DNA of 64,000 bases from Plectrocnemia conspersa (GCA_009617715.1 VTFK01000188.1:1116001-1180000); one strand, 5' to 3'. Positions 48,061-61,079 are shown, counted from the stretch's first letter. Numbers and translations: made by a program. Notes: generated from the letters alone by a model not told the origin.

Positions 48061-48840
48061 CCCCTCTTTAAAACAGTCTGTATAAATGAGTACAACATGA
48101 TTTATAAGTATGTTTTTTATTATTTAATTTGTATACTCGCGCAGTAAATCACTATACTTAAACGATAATTACAAGAATGTATCTTGTCAATTTTATAATA
48201 TAAACTCACAATAGACTGACATTGAACGGACCACCACAATCACCCTCGTAATGTCCAGAGGAAAAATTCGACCCTTTGAACATTAAGGAATACGTAAACA
48301 ATGCGTCGAAGAATCGCGTCGTGATACCCAAGAAATACAGAAAATCTATATTTATTTTGTGCATTACGGTTGGGCAAACAATACGCCATCGGGCGACAGA
48401 AAAAACTATAACTTCAAAACTTTTAATTGACTCATAATTAGATGCGAGCGAGCGGCAGCGGGTGAGCGTTGATCAGAACATTAATTACTCCGTGATTGCA
48501 TGTAACATATGTTACATGACATGTATGACGTCTAAGCCGCATATCTTTCATGTCATTATTTTAAGTAATGCGTTTCGAGAAGTGCATAAAAAACTAGTAT
48601 CTTTATGAACGAACTAGTTTATTTGAAAATGTAATTTAATAGTTAGCAGTAAAGCTAAACCCTATAGTTTGTAAATGAATACACAAACTAGTCTGTTCAT
48701 GAATAAACTCCAGTGAACACTTAAAGTTTAAGTGTTATACTGGTTACATAGCTTAAGTCTTAAACTATGTATAACATTACCTTGATTTACGCGGTAGATA
48801 CGTTCCAGGAAATATTGCGTAAATCGAGGCATAGTGAGGC
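48061..48840. other. Intron sequence, no gene recognised
   Basis: The part at 48789-48835 (acgcggtagatacgttccag, cgtaaatcgagg) resembles pogo/Tigger-type non-coding relics, weakly. Confidence 0.3.
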
Positions 48841-48960
48841 GCAGTGGAAAGCTCGGTAACGAGCGTTCCCACTGCGACGGCGACGGCACGATTTTATTGC
48901 TTTTGACGTGGATTTTTGAATTCTGAAAAGTGATGAGTGTTTCTTGTCAAAATTTGGATT
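48841..48960 (+). repeat. Hairpin-core repeat family, loop and right arm
   Basis: cggtaacgagcgttcccact, gcgacggcgacggcacg and attttattgcttttgacgtg are followed by a worn ttctgaaaagtgatgag segment. A small inner hairpin (gctcggtaacgagc) is present in the loop part. Confidence 0.65.
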
Positions 48961-50334
48961 TGTACTTTTTAGAAATCGTAATATGCAAAAAGCATCGCGT
49001 GATAATCTTTTAGGCGCGGTATACTTAGTAGCATTGATTTAAATGCCTCATCATAAAAGATTTATTATTTAGTATTAATCTAGTGATTTATTGGTGTATT
49101 CTAAAATGATTATATGTCTTATTGTGCAGCGATGATTAAAAGTTCAGTGGAAGTTTATCTCACGATGTAACTATGCTAATCAATAAAAAGAGAAAGCAAT
49201 TGTGCATATAGATTATCCTTAAATGTAATCAACAATAAGTACGAATATAAAAATTATAGAGTCTTGCTTTATAAATAGATTGAAGATATATACTGTTATA
49301 ATAAAATGTAGACGCTAAGTAAGGCATGCTAGGAATGCATTTAGAAAAAAATAAGGATAGGCAGCTTTGTTGATTGGTCCCTAATAACAGGAATCCTTAT
49401 TATTACAAATAAATAATTTTATAGATTTGAATTATGATTTCCGCTCTACGATATTACTTTTTTTTATCAAATCAACAGCATATCTGAAATATTGATATTA
49501 TCCACGAAATTTATACTCGACACAATGCTCTTTATTGCTATGTAACAGCCGACAGGGTCGCAAGGTACTACTCATACCACTGTATATCATATCCGAGGCT
49601 GAAATTAGTATTTCGCTCACGTCCCGATACCCTCCAGATGTTGCGGCGCTATATTTACCTCAGCCTCCGAACGAGTGGAATAAACTCTCCAAAACTCCAC
49701 GATTATTCGTTACACATAAAACGATGATATAGTATTTACTGGCTGGGGGTTAATCTTTGGGGAGATCAAGATTTGGTTAGCGGATACGCACGATTTATGA
49801 CCGGAGTCGCAAAAACTGGCGTGGGAATCCAATTGAACCTACGGAAGATATTCGCGATAGGATTCTCTATGATTTATGGCTGCGATCGATGTAATTCCAA
49901 TTAATTTTGCGAACGGTAACACGGTAAAAGCACATACAATGCAGATTCTGCTCTACATGTAATATATACCATTATAGCACAATTAATAACAACCCTAAGT
50001 TTATCAATATTTTTGATAGTCTTATCTTCAATTTAGTAGATCCGAATCTCAATTAGAGAATAGGATTTTATTCCTAAATCTTTGCTGTCGAATATGGATA
50101 AGCTTTTCTTCATCCAATGATGAGGTAAATGGAATACGCCATGTTATTCCATTTATAAGTAAAATGTGATTCAGGTTTAGTGTTATTGTTTTCTTGTCGA
50201 ATATGGTGTTATCTTTTAGCGAATTTCTTTTTTCGTTGACGTTGAGCGTTTATCTTGCGGTATTATTTTTTGGTACATCTGTTATAATTATTGGAAAGCG
50301 CAATCGTTAAGGGATTATGACGTTATTTGGGTCA
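48961..50334. other. Intron sequence, no gene recognised
   Basis: The part at 49520-49900 is less AT-rich and has a 66-codon open frame without recognisable motifs. Confidence 0.35.
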
Positions 50335-50630
50335 ACGTTTATATGTATTAAAAGATATGCATTTTTTTTTATTTTGCCTTTGTATTACATAAAGAACGGT
50401 AATTTTTATCACATTCTTCAGTATTTAACTAGTGGCTGAGCTAAACAGAATTCCTATGAATTTTTTATCTGTTTTAAACAATTTAAAAATTCACAAGAAT
50501 TCTGTTTAGCTCAGCCACTGGTTATATACATACTGAAGAATTTTATAAAAATACCTTTCTTTATGTAATACAAAGTCAAAATTAAAAAAAATTAAATAAT
50601 GCATACCTATTAATTAATAACATATAAACA
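50335..50630. repeat. Long near-perfect inverted repeat (hairpin element)
   Basis: The core left arm (50371-50467) includes tgtattacataaagaa, cattcttcagtat and tggctgagctaaacagaatt. It is mirrored by the right arm (50485-50582) with aattctgtttagctcagcca, atactgaagaatttt and ttctttatgtaataca. The loop is about 17 bp. Weaker pairing continues outwards to about 50335 and 50630 (gtttatatg..gatatgcat against atgcatacc..catataaac). No coding capacity. A MITE-like foldback element is likely. Confidence 0.85.
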
Positions 50631-53186
50631 TCGACGCTTTGAATCATTAAAAGCATCTAAATTATTCTCCTGACTTCTGCTTTTCTCATATTTTTAAATT
50701 AAAAATTCAATAAAGGAGTAGAAACATCAATGGACACATTTTTTGCTTCGAAACCTGAAAGTTTCTATTCCACTGTCACTAAAAAATTGTCATTAGCATT
50801 AATGGAAATTATGTAAACAATTAAGTAGTTTGAAAATTTTGTATGATTTTTTTTCTTAAAAAAATATTAATGCATCAATCTTACATTTACTTGACTGGTA
50901 TTCGTATGTTATTATTTATGATTACTAACGTTAAGACAATATTGAAATATCATTTAAGTTTTATTTTTATCGTTGATTATGATAAACTATATGATACATA
51001 TAGATATAATTTATTTAAAATGGAGATTTGCGCTCTTGATTGTAATTTATTATAAAAAAGGTTATTGTAATGATGTTTATGATTTATTGCTGTAATAAGC
51101 TTATATAGAATTTAAGTTATTTTTTCTATAAAGATTTAATTAAACGAATTTAGTTTGTATTTAAAATGATTATAACAGAAAAAGTGATAGACAATCTAAT
51201 ACCTCTCTTGGAATCAGCGCATAAGTTATAAATATATGCATCTAACAAAAATTGTGATCAAGTTTAATTGCAGTTCAATACATAGATTATATACAAATAA
51301 TGCATATAATGTATCTACGTGACGGTGACAGGATTATTGCGCAAACAATAATTGCACACACGAAAATTCCACACGTTTTGTGTCGAATCATAGTATAGTA
51401 TATTTTTATAAAAATATTTTTTGAGTATTTTATGAAAACAAAGATAAAGGAGATCAATGAATTTTGCAGTTTTTTTTATATTTTACCCATAAATCGTGTT
51501 ATTTTTTTACCAAAAATGTTGTTGAACATCGTTATAGTTCAGCAGATTTTATTTGGTCTGCTCTCTACGATGTCTTTCTCTCTCTCTTGCCAATGTGTAC
51601 AACTAAGTTATTATTTTTAGGCATTTACATATATTTTTGCTTTCCGAGAGATTGGGTTTGTCAACTTTCACGACTTTCGTTTTTGATTTGCATATTTAAT
51701 ATACATTTAAGGGTAAACTAAAAACTTTGCGGCCTATTATTATTATTTTTCAATATTAATTAAAGATTAAGTCTCTAACCTACACTTGGTCCATCAATAA
51801 TGTAATGTTATGATACGAGGATTTTTTAAATGTCTCAACATTACGTAACTTAAAAAAATCATTAAATTAGGTAGTATGAATCTATTTCAATTTTCCCCAT
51901 TGAAATAGATTAATGGAATTTCAATTCATTTCAATGAGAAAATTTGATTTAACATACTTGACAAATTGGTATGTCAAGGCACCACTGTACTTTGATTCAG
52001 GCTGATTGTAATAAATAAAATCGAAGTTTTACTGTTTCCTCTCTCATGTTTTAATTCAATTGTATATGAAGGGCAAGACGTTCCGAAATTTTCTTCGGTT
52101 TTTCCCCTTTTTATGTCTTCACATTTATGAAAAAGTGGCGCACACTTCACTTTAGAAAATTTGACTACTGAAAATTTTACAGAGACTTTATTGACAGTTC
52201 AGATAATCTCACAAAAAAATTGGTCGTCCACTGCTGCGCTCTCTGTGTTTAAAATAATGAATTTATTTACCTCTATACTTAATATTCCTTTAAAATATTA
52301 CCAATGACATATTTGCCATACACGGTAATTAATTATGGTAGATATCGTCAACATTATTATGAGTAACGTGGTTGTGGTACTCTTATATTGTAATATAAAT
52401 TTTAAAATAAGTTATAATTGAAATAAGCAACCCTAGTCACGAATGTGCGATCACTTCTATGTGTCATCCCCGTCCTACTTCTGGTTCATAGCGTTTGAAT
52501 ATGGCATACCAGATTAAACTATGAGTGTCGCTAAATATCGCATAAGTAAAAGTTCGCACAGCTAAAGTCTCTTACCCCTTTTTGACGCTATCCGTCAGTA
52601 TAAAGCGGATTTTGATAGTGACGAATGCTGCCAATTATATCCACGTTTCGTTTGAACTTCGCCAGTCGTGCCTAAAGTGCATGAATACTTCCCCACCGAC
52701 TTCTTTCTTCTTTTTCTTCTGCTGCACGATTTTCAACCTGGCACGTGACTTGGCCGATCACGCCAGAGGTTTAGACGAAAGTGGCACCGATCACGCGAAA
52801 CGCGCATAACTCGCGTTAAAAAATGTGTACTTTAATGTGTCACAGGGTCTTTTTAGACACGAATCGTTTGTACGGTTTATAAAATACATTGAACTACGTG
52901 CTTTGTGAAATTCAACAGGGTTAAATAGAGAAATAGGCTATGTAATATGTAGCATATGTTATATACAATGACAAATCACATAGCAGACATGGCAATCTCA
53001 TTAGAAAGATATCGCTTGACAAATCTAGAGCATAAAATGTCATCTTATAAAAAGTAGTGTATGCTAACCTATCGAAGAATATTTATAGTATATAATAGAA
53101 GCATATAATTCGCTCGCATGAACAACCTTTAATTTTTATCGTAAGCCTTTAACATATTCTAATGACCAGTATAATACATATGTATG
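50631..53186. other. Intron sequence, no gene recognised
   Basis: Mostly AT-rich. The part at 52440-52830 is more balanced, with an E-box CACGTG near 52743 and two nearby ccgatcacgc units; it may be regulatory. Confidence 0.35.
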
Positions 53187-53394
53187 TAAAGGTTGATCCA
53201 ACTTCAGTTTCCAACCTTGTTTTAAAATCAAATGTTCGATTAATAAAAAATCCAAAGATATCCTTAAATGTACGTATTTTTTTTTAAGTTCGGATTACAT
53301 TAAAGTAAAAACGCAAATTTAAAAAGATTTTCGTATTTTTTTTTTCGAACATTTGATTTTTAAAAAAGTTCGGAAACTGAAGTTGGATCACTTA
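53187..53394. mobile_element. Short MITE-like element with inverted ends
   Basis: The ends tgatccaacttcagtttcc and ggaaactgaagttggatca are exact inverted repeats over 19 bp. Pairing continues inside (caaatgttcga against tcgaacatttg). No coding capacity. A Tc1/mariner-type MITE is possible; the target duplication is unclear. Confidence 0.7.
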
Positions 53395-53502
53395 ATAATA
53401 ATTTAGGATATTTCTTTCAAATCTAGAACTGTAGAGTACGATTTTTATGATTCAGCTGTATCGTTACTTATTTTTTTATAAATTGATAGTTGATCGTTTT
53501 GA

Positions 53503-53650
53503 TGAACGTTCGTTACCGAGCGTTCCCATTGCGACGGCCCCGACACGATTTTATTGATTTTGCCGTGAAATTTTGACTTCTGAGAAGTGATAATTGTTTT
53601 TGCGCTCTCCTACTGACCAAAATTCGGTTTGAATATACTTTGACCAACAC
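53503..53650 (+). repeat. Hairpin-core repeat family, loop and right arm
   Basis: ccgagcgttcccattgcgac, then acgattttattgattttg, ttctgagaagtgataattg, gcgctctcctactgacc and aaaattcggtttgaata. No right-hand segment follows. Confidence 0.7.
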
Positions 53651-53935
53651 TCTTATATCATAATCTTTTTAATTTATTGGTATTATTTTTGATAAATATC
53701 ATTTACATTAAATCAAATTAAAAAAATATTTATTATTTCTTCAGTTATATATGTATATAAATATATAACAATCTGGGGTACCTCAAAACAGTGAAAGGTC
53801 TATCACCGTACATGTACGGCGATACCGCTCAAAAGGTTAATTATTATTAATATTCGCCCGTTTCTTAACTATTCGTGATTCGAATACTTGTAAAACTATT
53901 CATTGATAAATGTAGTAGAATATTTCGCAATTGTT

Positions 53936-53979
53936 AAATGGCTTAAATTATGCACAGTTGTGCATAATTTAAGCCATTT
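53936..53979. repeat. Perfect palindrome, 21-bp arms
   Basis: aaatggcttaaattatgcac is followed by a, the 2-bp loop gt, and the exact reverse complement. It could form a cruciform or a short stem-loop RNA. Confidence 0.9.
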
Positions 53980-54080
53980 TTTATACGGCTGCATTATCTA
54001 CATCCATATTATGCCTTTGTTGTTATAAGAAAATTTATCGCCCGCAATTCATCGCCAGCACTTTCCTGCCGCGTCGAAAG

Positions 54081-54415
54081 GACGGAATAGCGTAGTCCGT
54101 AACGTATCAGACTAGTAACTCTGAGGTTCGAGTTCCGGCAGCGGCACTCAAATTTTTATTTATAAGAATGCGCTATTATTAAAAAAGTAGCCCAGCTGCA
54201 GTGACATCTATTGATTATAAATTGTATATATATCACATAGTAATTTCTAATTAATAATATAGATTTCACTAATTCCCAGAGGTGTTTAATAATTACTTGT
54301 AGGTATTCATTGTCTGATTGACTTACTGAGTTTGTACGGATTTGTCTGTTGTAACGCATTGGGTTTATCCCTGTCAGGTTACAACGGAAAATTTATTAAA
54401 AATTAATAAATAAAT
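54081..54415 (+). mobile_element. tRNA-derived SINE, family A, copy 2
   Basis: The head starts gacggaatagcgtagtccgt and has a near-consensus B-box ggttcgagttcc at 54125-54136. The body shares aatgcgctattattaaaaaa, ccagctgcagtg and cctgtcaggttacaa with the copy at 493-775. It ends in aaattaataaataaataaa. This copy is the better preserved. Confidence 0.8.
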
Positions 54416-54550
54416 AAACAATTTATAGCCTACAAATGACCTCTAGCATATTTTACTGTCTAAAAGTAATGATATGTATTCATACAAACTCGCTTATATG
54501 TTTGGTTGATTGACGATACGGCAAGTATATATTTTTTAAATCAAGAGGCT

Positions 54551-54665
54551 TAAATTATTTGCTAAGATGTCTATAAAACTTTATTTAACAGTTTTGAAAC
54601 GTCAATTTGCTGTTCAAACCCAAACCTAACTTAAACGAATTAATCTAATGGAAGTTTGAAAACTA
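54551..54665 (+). repeat. Hairpin-core repeat family, left-segment fragment
   Basis: gaaacgtcaatttgctgttc, caaacccaaacctaac and a following gaagtttgaaaac match the left segment at 18040-18110 and 29800-29875. Confidence 0.55.
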
Positions 54666-55999
54666 TAATTAATTTTAGAATTTTTTTTAGTTTGTTTAGC
54701 AAATGTTACAGTTATATTATCAATTGTATGAATATACATTTACTATCTAGTTTATTGATTTATAATTCCCCTGGACAATATTAGTGAAACCGTATTAATT
54801 TACTGTGCGGATGGTAAAAGTTATTTTAAATTTAAAATGACCAATAAATTTATATAAATTATATTTACTGTCTGGCAATAAAATATGTTAGCGATTTGTA
54901 GGCTATAAATTGTTTATGCGATCAATTGACGAGGCGGTAAACTGCTAGTTATTAATTGCTGGCGGTGAACTGCGGGCGGTAAAATTTCCGGACCTCCTTT
55001 ATATTATGTATAACATCTTTGAAACACTTTTTTATTGCTGAAATTTAACAAATTTATTTTTTATCTATTTAAATCAATTTTATTAATGTTTAATTTTAAG
55101 TCTGCGAAAATCAATTTTATATGGTAATTTTTTTGAAGCATAATAAGTTGTAGTTTTTTAAGCAGCAGCAATAATTATAATTTTAATTATGAAACATCTA
55201 ATGCTTTATTGTTTTATGAATTAAAATAAATATATATTTAAATACCATGATTCATAGCGATTAAAACTTACAATTCGATATTTTGGCAGTGATGTACATG
55301 CCAAGGTCATGATTATTCTGAAATTGTTTCTGAAAAAATATTTTAAAACGTTATAAATTTATACACTTAAATGAATAAAATGCTTATTCCCACATTTATA
55401 TTATCACAAAATATTTCCATTGTATTCACACGCCTTCTAAAAATAGCTTCACTATCAAAATGTTCATATAATGAAAGATCGGTTGTCAACCTATTCAGTC
55501 AGGCTATAATTAACTTATCTCATTTTATATATAAATATCTATTATTAATTTGGGTAGAAAGCGTTTATTATATCATACAGCACACCTATCTAATCCTTCA
55601 GGACAGCGAACGTGCCAAACAAGTCTAATTATAGTTTCATTGTTAAAATCCACCTAGAAAACTTTTACGTTGATTTATATTATATTTTTGTGGTTGCGCA
55701 AGTCTTGCGTGCGAAAACTGACCTTGACTGTCAAAAAGACCATTTTATAGACTTGGAGTAAAAACGTTGAATTATTCGCTTTTTGCCACTCGTGGCGTGG
55801 CAGCTTTCCAACGTGATAGTTTAAATCACATGGCGAAGTTTATTTAACCTTGTCACTCTTTTCAAATTGCAAGCGATTTCGCATTAAAAAATAAGGCTCA
55901 TGATGTACAAGAAATATTTTTTTGAAAAAATGTACTACAATGACAAACAAATATTTTGTTTTAAATTATCCTACTCAAACTAACCATCCGCTGGTTGAA
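54666..55999. other. AT-rich intron sequence
   Basis: No gene or element was recognised. Confidence 0.4.
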
Positions 56000-56580
56000 A
56001 ATCCGGTTCAACAGTACATAGACATATAAAGAAGATTTGGAAGGCTTGTATGAAAGAAAAGAAGTCGGCACGTATCAGCATATTTCAAGAGCTTCTGGAT
56101 CATGAAGCTGATGGCCTTCTCTAGATAATTTGATAATTAGAAATGAGATTTGGATATTGTACGACAACAATCGTTATAAAAGACAGTGGTTACCCAAAAG
56201 TAGAATAACAAAACCTACTTCGAAGCCCGAGTTTACCGTAAAAATGAGTTATTTTGTGTGTATTATAAGATTGCCAAACAATAGCCGCAAGCTTATATTG
56301 TAGTCAGTTGTGCACGAAGAAGTAAATAATAGGCCTGCACTTTTCAATATAAAGCAAATAGTTCTAAATCACGACAATGCGCGTACCCATGTAGCGAAAT
56401 TGACTCGATAACATCAAAGCTGGAAGGTTTTATCTCATCCACCTTATTATTCAGACCTTGCTCCTTCCGATTAAGATTTATTTCGATCGATGCAACATTT
56501 CCTAGATGTAAATAATGTGAAAAATGAGCTATCGGAATATTTTTCATCAAAGCCTTCAACATTTTATGTTAATTAAATTT
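56000..56580 (+). pseudogene. Mariner transposase pseudogene, C-terminal part
   Basis: The + strand peptides NEIWILYDNNRYKRQWLP, LNHDNARTHVAKLTR, SHPPYYSDLAPSD and DLFRSMQHFLD, then SEYFSSKPSTFY, follow the mariner order from the first catalytic Asp region (YDN) through HDNAR to the third (APSD). Stop codons interrupt the frame, including one directly after APSD. The N-terminal DNA-binding part is not recognisable. It is a different lineage from the 23650-24470 relic. Confidence 0.85.
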
Positions 56581-57589
56581 AAAAAAAAATGATCAATAGG
56601 TAGGAGAAGCTTATATATTTAGAATAACATTTTATTTTGAATCTTTAAAATATATATATGTATTATATATAAAATAACTTAAGTGATTTTTTTTACTTCA
56701 TTGCCTAATATATTTTTGTCCGTCTTTGGCTTTCTTTGGCTCATATTTACTGGTCGTTATTCACGTTATTGTTTAACGTAAAAAACTATATATTTCTGAG
56801 ATCGTTACGTAAATATTGGCAATGGGATTTTTCGCCGGAGGCATTTGCGTCACAAGAACGAAAATACGTTTATTATCTATTCATGTTGTATTGCGAGGTT
56901 TAAATCGAAATAAATTAATACTAACCGATTCGCGATATTTATAGCTCTATGGCAGTTCTTTTTTGTAGAACTATCGCCATATTTTAAGCCGGTGGTTGTC
57001 ATTGCTGAGCTATAAATTATATACTGAAACGTTCAATACGAACTAATTATAGTCCACAATGTCAGTTTTACGACTAATTAAATTATTTAAATTGATATTG
57101 CAGTTGTAAGCTAATAACTCATTGAATTGTGAGAACATAAATGGAATTGGGATTTTAATTATTACCGCTGTTCATTTAGATTAGCACATGTAACAAAAAT
57201 GTAATCTTTATTCATTCGTTAGAATCATCAGTAACTATATTAATCCACATCGGTTTAGTGAGATATATCGTTTTAAAAAAATGTATGTGGACAAATTTTT
57301 TTAAAATAAATTTCAAGAATTGGAAAATTAAATTTTAGTTAGGCTTCAAATGACACGTATTTTTTGGGAATTATGTCACAAATATCTCGATTTATATACG
57401 GTGGAACCTCACATTGCATATAACTTGGTTTATAAGTGTTTCGTAATATGAGAAAAAAATGAATAAAGTTTTACTTTACACACCAATTATGTCTTGCGAT
57501 ACGAGCAATACGGATTGCGTCACTTTCTCCTTAAAAGAGCCGATAATTTTTCTCGAGAGTCGATTGTCGCGCGCAAATATGCCAGCTGT
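56581..57589. other. AT-rich intron sequence
   Basis: cggtggaacctcacattgca near 57400 resembles a pogo/Tigger end (GTGGAACCTC), with no partner found. No gene was recognised. Confidence 0.35.
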
Positions 57590-57745
57590 ACGTGACAGAA
57601 GCCGCCGTCCGGACGTCATTTACGGACGTCATTCACATATGAAATTTGTGGCAGTGTGGTCGCTTACTCGAAGTCGTAGGTCTCTGCCGACTTCAGTTGT
57701 AACTTCGGTTCGGACAACTACCAGAGAGTGTAGTGCAGGCATAAT
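57590..57745. repeat. Dispersed repeat related to the 20991 MITE interior
   Basis: gccgacttcagttgtaactt, cggttcggacaact and agagagtgtagtgcaggc match, with small changes, the interior of the MITE at 20991-21319 (gccgatttcagttgtagctt, cggtttggacaact, agagagtgtagtagaggc). A doubled cggacgtcatt unit lies at about 57610-57635. Terminal repeats are not recognisable here. Confidence 0.6.
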
Positions 57746-58143
57746 AAGATAAGAGTTTAATCGCAGCGAAATAAAAAAAATGGATCAAATTCACTATCAA
57801 AAAAATTAAATCACTACAATAACATATGTACATAATCATTTTAATTAAAAAATTGCAACAATCTGTTATGTTAAAAAAAATATTAAAGCATATTTTATAT
57901 ATATCAATATCTATTATCAATCATTATAAAAACAATATTTAAAATGTTTTTTTTTGTACTTTGTAAAAACAAGTGTTTCAAAAAAATGTTAAAGCATTAA
58001 TTCTAATATATTTGTGTTCTGCTCTGTTATTATATTATTCCGAAAATAATATTATTTTATTTAGTTTATTTTAAATTAACAGCCAATTAACTATGAAATG
58101 TATATTATTATATATATTTTTTATCTTAACCCTTTAGAAGCTT
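57746..58143. other. AT-rich intron sequence
   Basis: Nothing recognised. A ttaacccttt string at 58126 resembles piggyBac-type ends, without a partner. Confidence 0.35.
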
Positions 58144-58189
58144 AACCGGCGAATATATGAAAAAAAATTTTTTCGTATATCCGCTGGTT
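58144..58189. repeat. Imperfect hairpin, 21-bp arms
   Basis: aaccggcgaatatatgaaaa pairs with ttttcgtatatccgctggtt with three mismatches. Confidence 0.7.
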
Positions 58190-61079
58190 CTTCCTATACA
58201 TTAATATAAATAAATTCATTCAAAAACTGTTCATAAATTGATTAACTAGTCACATATTGGTTCTGAGGCTAAAGACCACACATCGATAGTTACAGATCTT
58301 CAGATAAATGCACTTATATTAACATATAATCCAATTTTTCATTTTTATTCCACTTAAATTGTAAAATGTTTTTTAGCTTTTTTCTCTTAAACAATAATCA
58401 TTTATTACATATTCTTTTTTTTAATTATATTGTAGTTCATAACAAAATTGTAGACATGAAAATAGTTATAAATCAATATCATGTATTTTTTGTAAAATAA
58501 TTATATTATTCAAAAACACGTTTTATACTAAAAAAAAATTATCACCTAAAAGTGGAGTTAGCTTTTTTATTAATGACTCGTTGTTTATGAACCAAATAGC
58601 ATTTTTATAGTTTTTCGGTAATTAATGTGAAAATAAATATACTTTTGTGTGTATATTTCACATTTCTTCCATCCACGATATCATAAATACTATTCGGCCA
58701 TTTTTATGACACATGCACATACCTATCCATATAAAAGCAAATGACACAATTTGTGGTGTCTCATTAACCGGTTTTATATTTTTTTTGTGTGATGAGGAAA
58801 AGTAAAAAATAATCGATAAAAAGTTTGTTAATTGATTTTCGGCTACCGCTCACAAGTACCGTTGTGTTATATAAGTACATCTCGCCACAGTGATTTCGTT
58901 AATCGAAGCCGAACGGTACAAACAGACAAACGCCGGTAATAATTTATCCACATAAACCGGTACTCGAACAACACACGGAGCTTCCTCATATCGAATTCAA
59001 ATAAGCCATAATCGCACCAGGTCGTTATAACAGTAAGAGTTCGCTTTCATGCATTCACATAAACAGGGTAGCCCAATATATATCGTATTTTTTAAATTGA
59101 TTTATATTTATAAGAAAAAAATCATGCAGGTATACATTACAGAAGTCCTGCACATATAACAATATATATCTAAGTAGCTTTTATAAACAAATATAAACAC
59201 GATGTTTGTACAAGAGAATTAACATGCCTATTTCTGTATTATAAATAATACTAATTGCCTTATAGATAAAAAAATATTTATCATAAGTAATTATTACTTA
59301 CTTATGATACATAATCATTAAATAAATGTTTATTTTGGTCCACTCTGGATATACATTTGTATGTATGTACATACGTACACATGTACGAAGAAACATACAG
59401 ACCCGTGAATAATTAAAGGTCACGTTTTTGAAATATTTACACGGAGTATTGATTCGATCGGAGTCCGGTTTTCTTTTCGCGATCGGCCATTGTGTCGAGC
59501 TGGAAATTTCATCACGCTCTATGGGAGGGTGTGCGAAAAGACAATGAATGAATGGTTAACGATTACTGACACGCTAGACAAGTGAAGAATGAATCGAAAA
59601 ATAAATGATGGTTTGTGGTTTTGCTCAATTTTAAATTTAATGTGTTAAATTGACCGCATTGATAACATGTGTGCATGATTTATTTAATTATACCCGACCT
59701 TTCGTGAACGACTGTTGTTCCCATTTTCAAGGAATTCTCGCAAGTGGTGGCCGATCATCTTTGCGGTTTTCCTTAATTGTTCTACATCTTAAGGTTTTTT
59801 ATATTATTTTTAATAATATTTTCTATGATTAGGCGCACTATAATGTATTTTTTCCAAAACGGGATCAAATAAAAACTTCTAATAACACGACAGACGTTAG
59901 CCTAATGCATTACGACGGGGTAAAAACAATCATTGGCATATATTTTATTCTTTTTAAGCTATTGTATTATCGTTACTTATTATGGTTTATTTTTTAATAC
60001 ATTTATAGTTTTTTATTCTATAAATGAGTTCAAAAAATAAACTGGAGTAATGATAAATACATACATATATCGAACGTATTTCCATATCGCGTGCTTTAGA
60101 GCTAATATTAGGGACGTAAACCCAAACTTGACATCTCTTTCTAAATTACGAATAATGATGAAATGTATAGCTCTCGAACTGACTCTGTTAACACAAATAG
60201 AGTATATATTGTTTTGTTAAATAATTTTTTTTATAACAAAAAATATATCCATATTAGTATTTTTGTTTACAATGATTTGCTGGCAAAAATTATAATACCG
60301 CAATTAAAAGAAATATCCGTAAAGACCGCAAGAATTTGGTAGATTTCTGTATATAGATGTGTTTTTAGTTCAAGTTTTATTTTATCATCATTTTTATTAA
60401 TAAACATATTTCCCCTCTTCTCCTCTTTCTCTATGATATTTTTAATGGAGCTAAGATTTTTATGAAATACGTAATTTTATTATTATTACAAATCTGACTT
60501 TTGCCGATTTTCGACCTCTGATGTTTTGGTCATCATCTTGGATCGTCTTTGACTTTATCATGTGACTATAGTCACACAATCAAGTCGAAGACACAAAAAA
60601 TTCTCTGGGAGCCGAGATAAGATCTGGACTACGCATAAAGAGATGCGAGTAAAAAAGGCACGATACGCAAACCCTCCCATCTCCTAAAGCTAAGTAACGT
60701 GTTGAAATCCGTAAAAAAATAAACAAAAACATACAAACATGGTAATTTAAAAAATCATATACATATGTATATAGGTACTATGTATGTATAAATAAATAAT
60801 TAGTTAATTATAACTGTATTTAATATATGTAATATATTATATACATATATAATAAATTTACATACAGCAATTATCGATTCCTCAAATTCCGTAATATATT
60901 CCACATATGTAAATGATAAATTTTATTACTTTATTAAGTTTTTGATCTTTTTTGAGCTACGATTTTTTTATTAGCCGCTAATTTAAAATAAAATTGCGTT
61001 TCAGACTGGCAAACGAACTTATTGGAGATATTTACGATATCTATTTTTAGAATAACTTTAATGTCAATATGATTTAAAG
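58190..61079. other. AT-rich intron sequence
   Basis: No gene was recognised. A small palindrome lies near 59278-59312 (tatcataagtaa, ttacttatgata), TGTA/TACA-type short repeats near 59355-59385, and a tgtgactatagtcaca palindrome near 60560. Confidence 0.35.

Noticed and set aside
47854..48147. 97-codon frame from a good-context ATG as a nested gene
   Set aside because: No known family. The second half runs through a hAT-like end, so a continuous protein is unlikely. Kept only as part of a promoter-like island.
54081..54150. Functional tRNA gene from A- and B-box-like motifs
   Set aside because: No cloverleaf with paired acceptor stem. The sequence continues into a body shared with 493-775, so it is a SINE.
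56344..56562. Minus-strand 72-codon frame
   Set aside because: Shadow of the mariner transposase pseudogene on the plus strand.
58126..58140. piggyBac-type end (ttaaccctttag)
   Set aside because: No matching inverted end with a TTAA flank was found. A similar lone string occurs at 7948.
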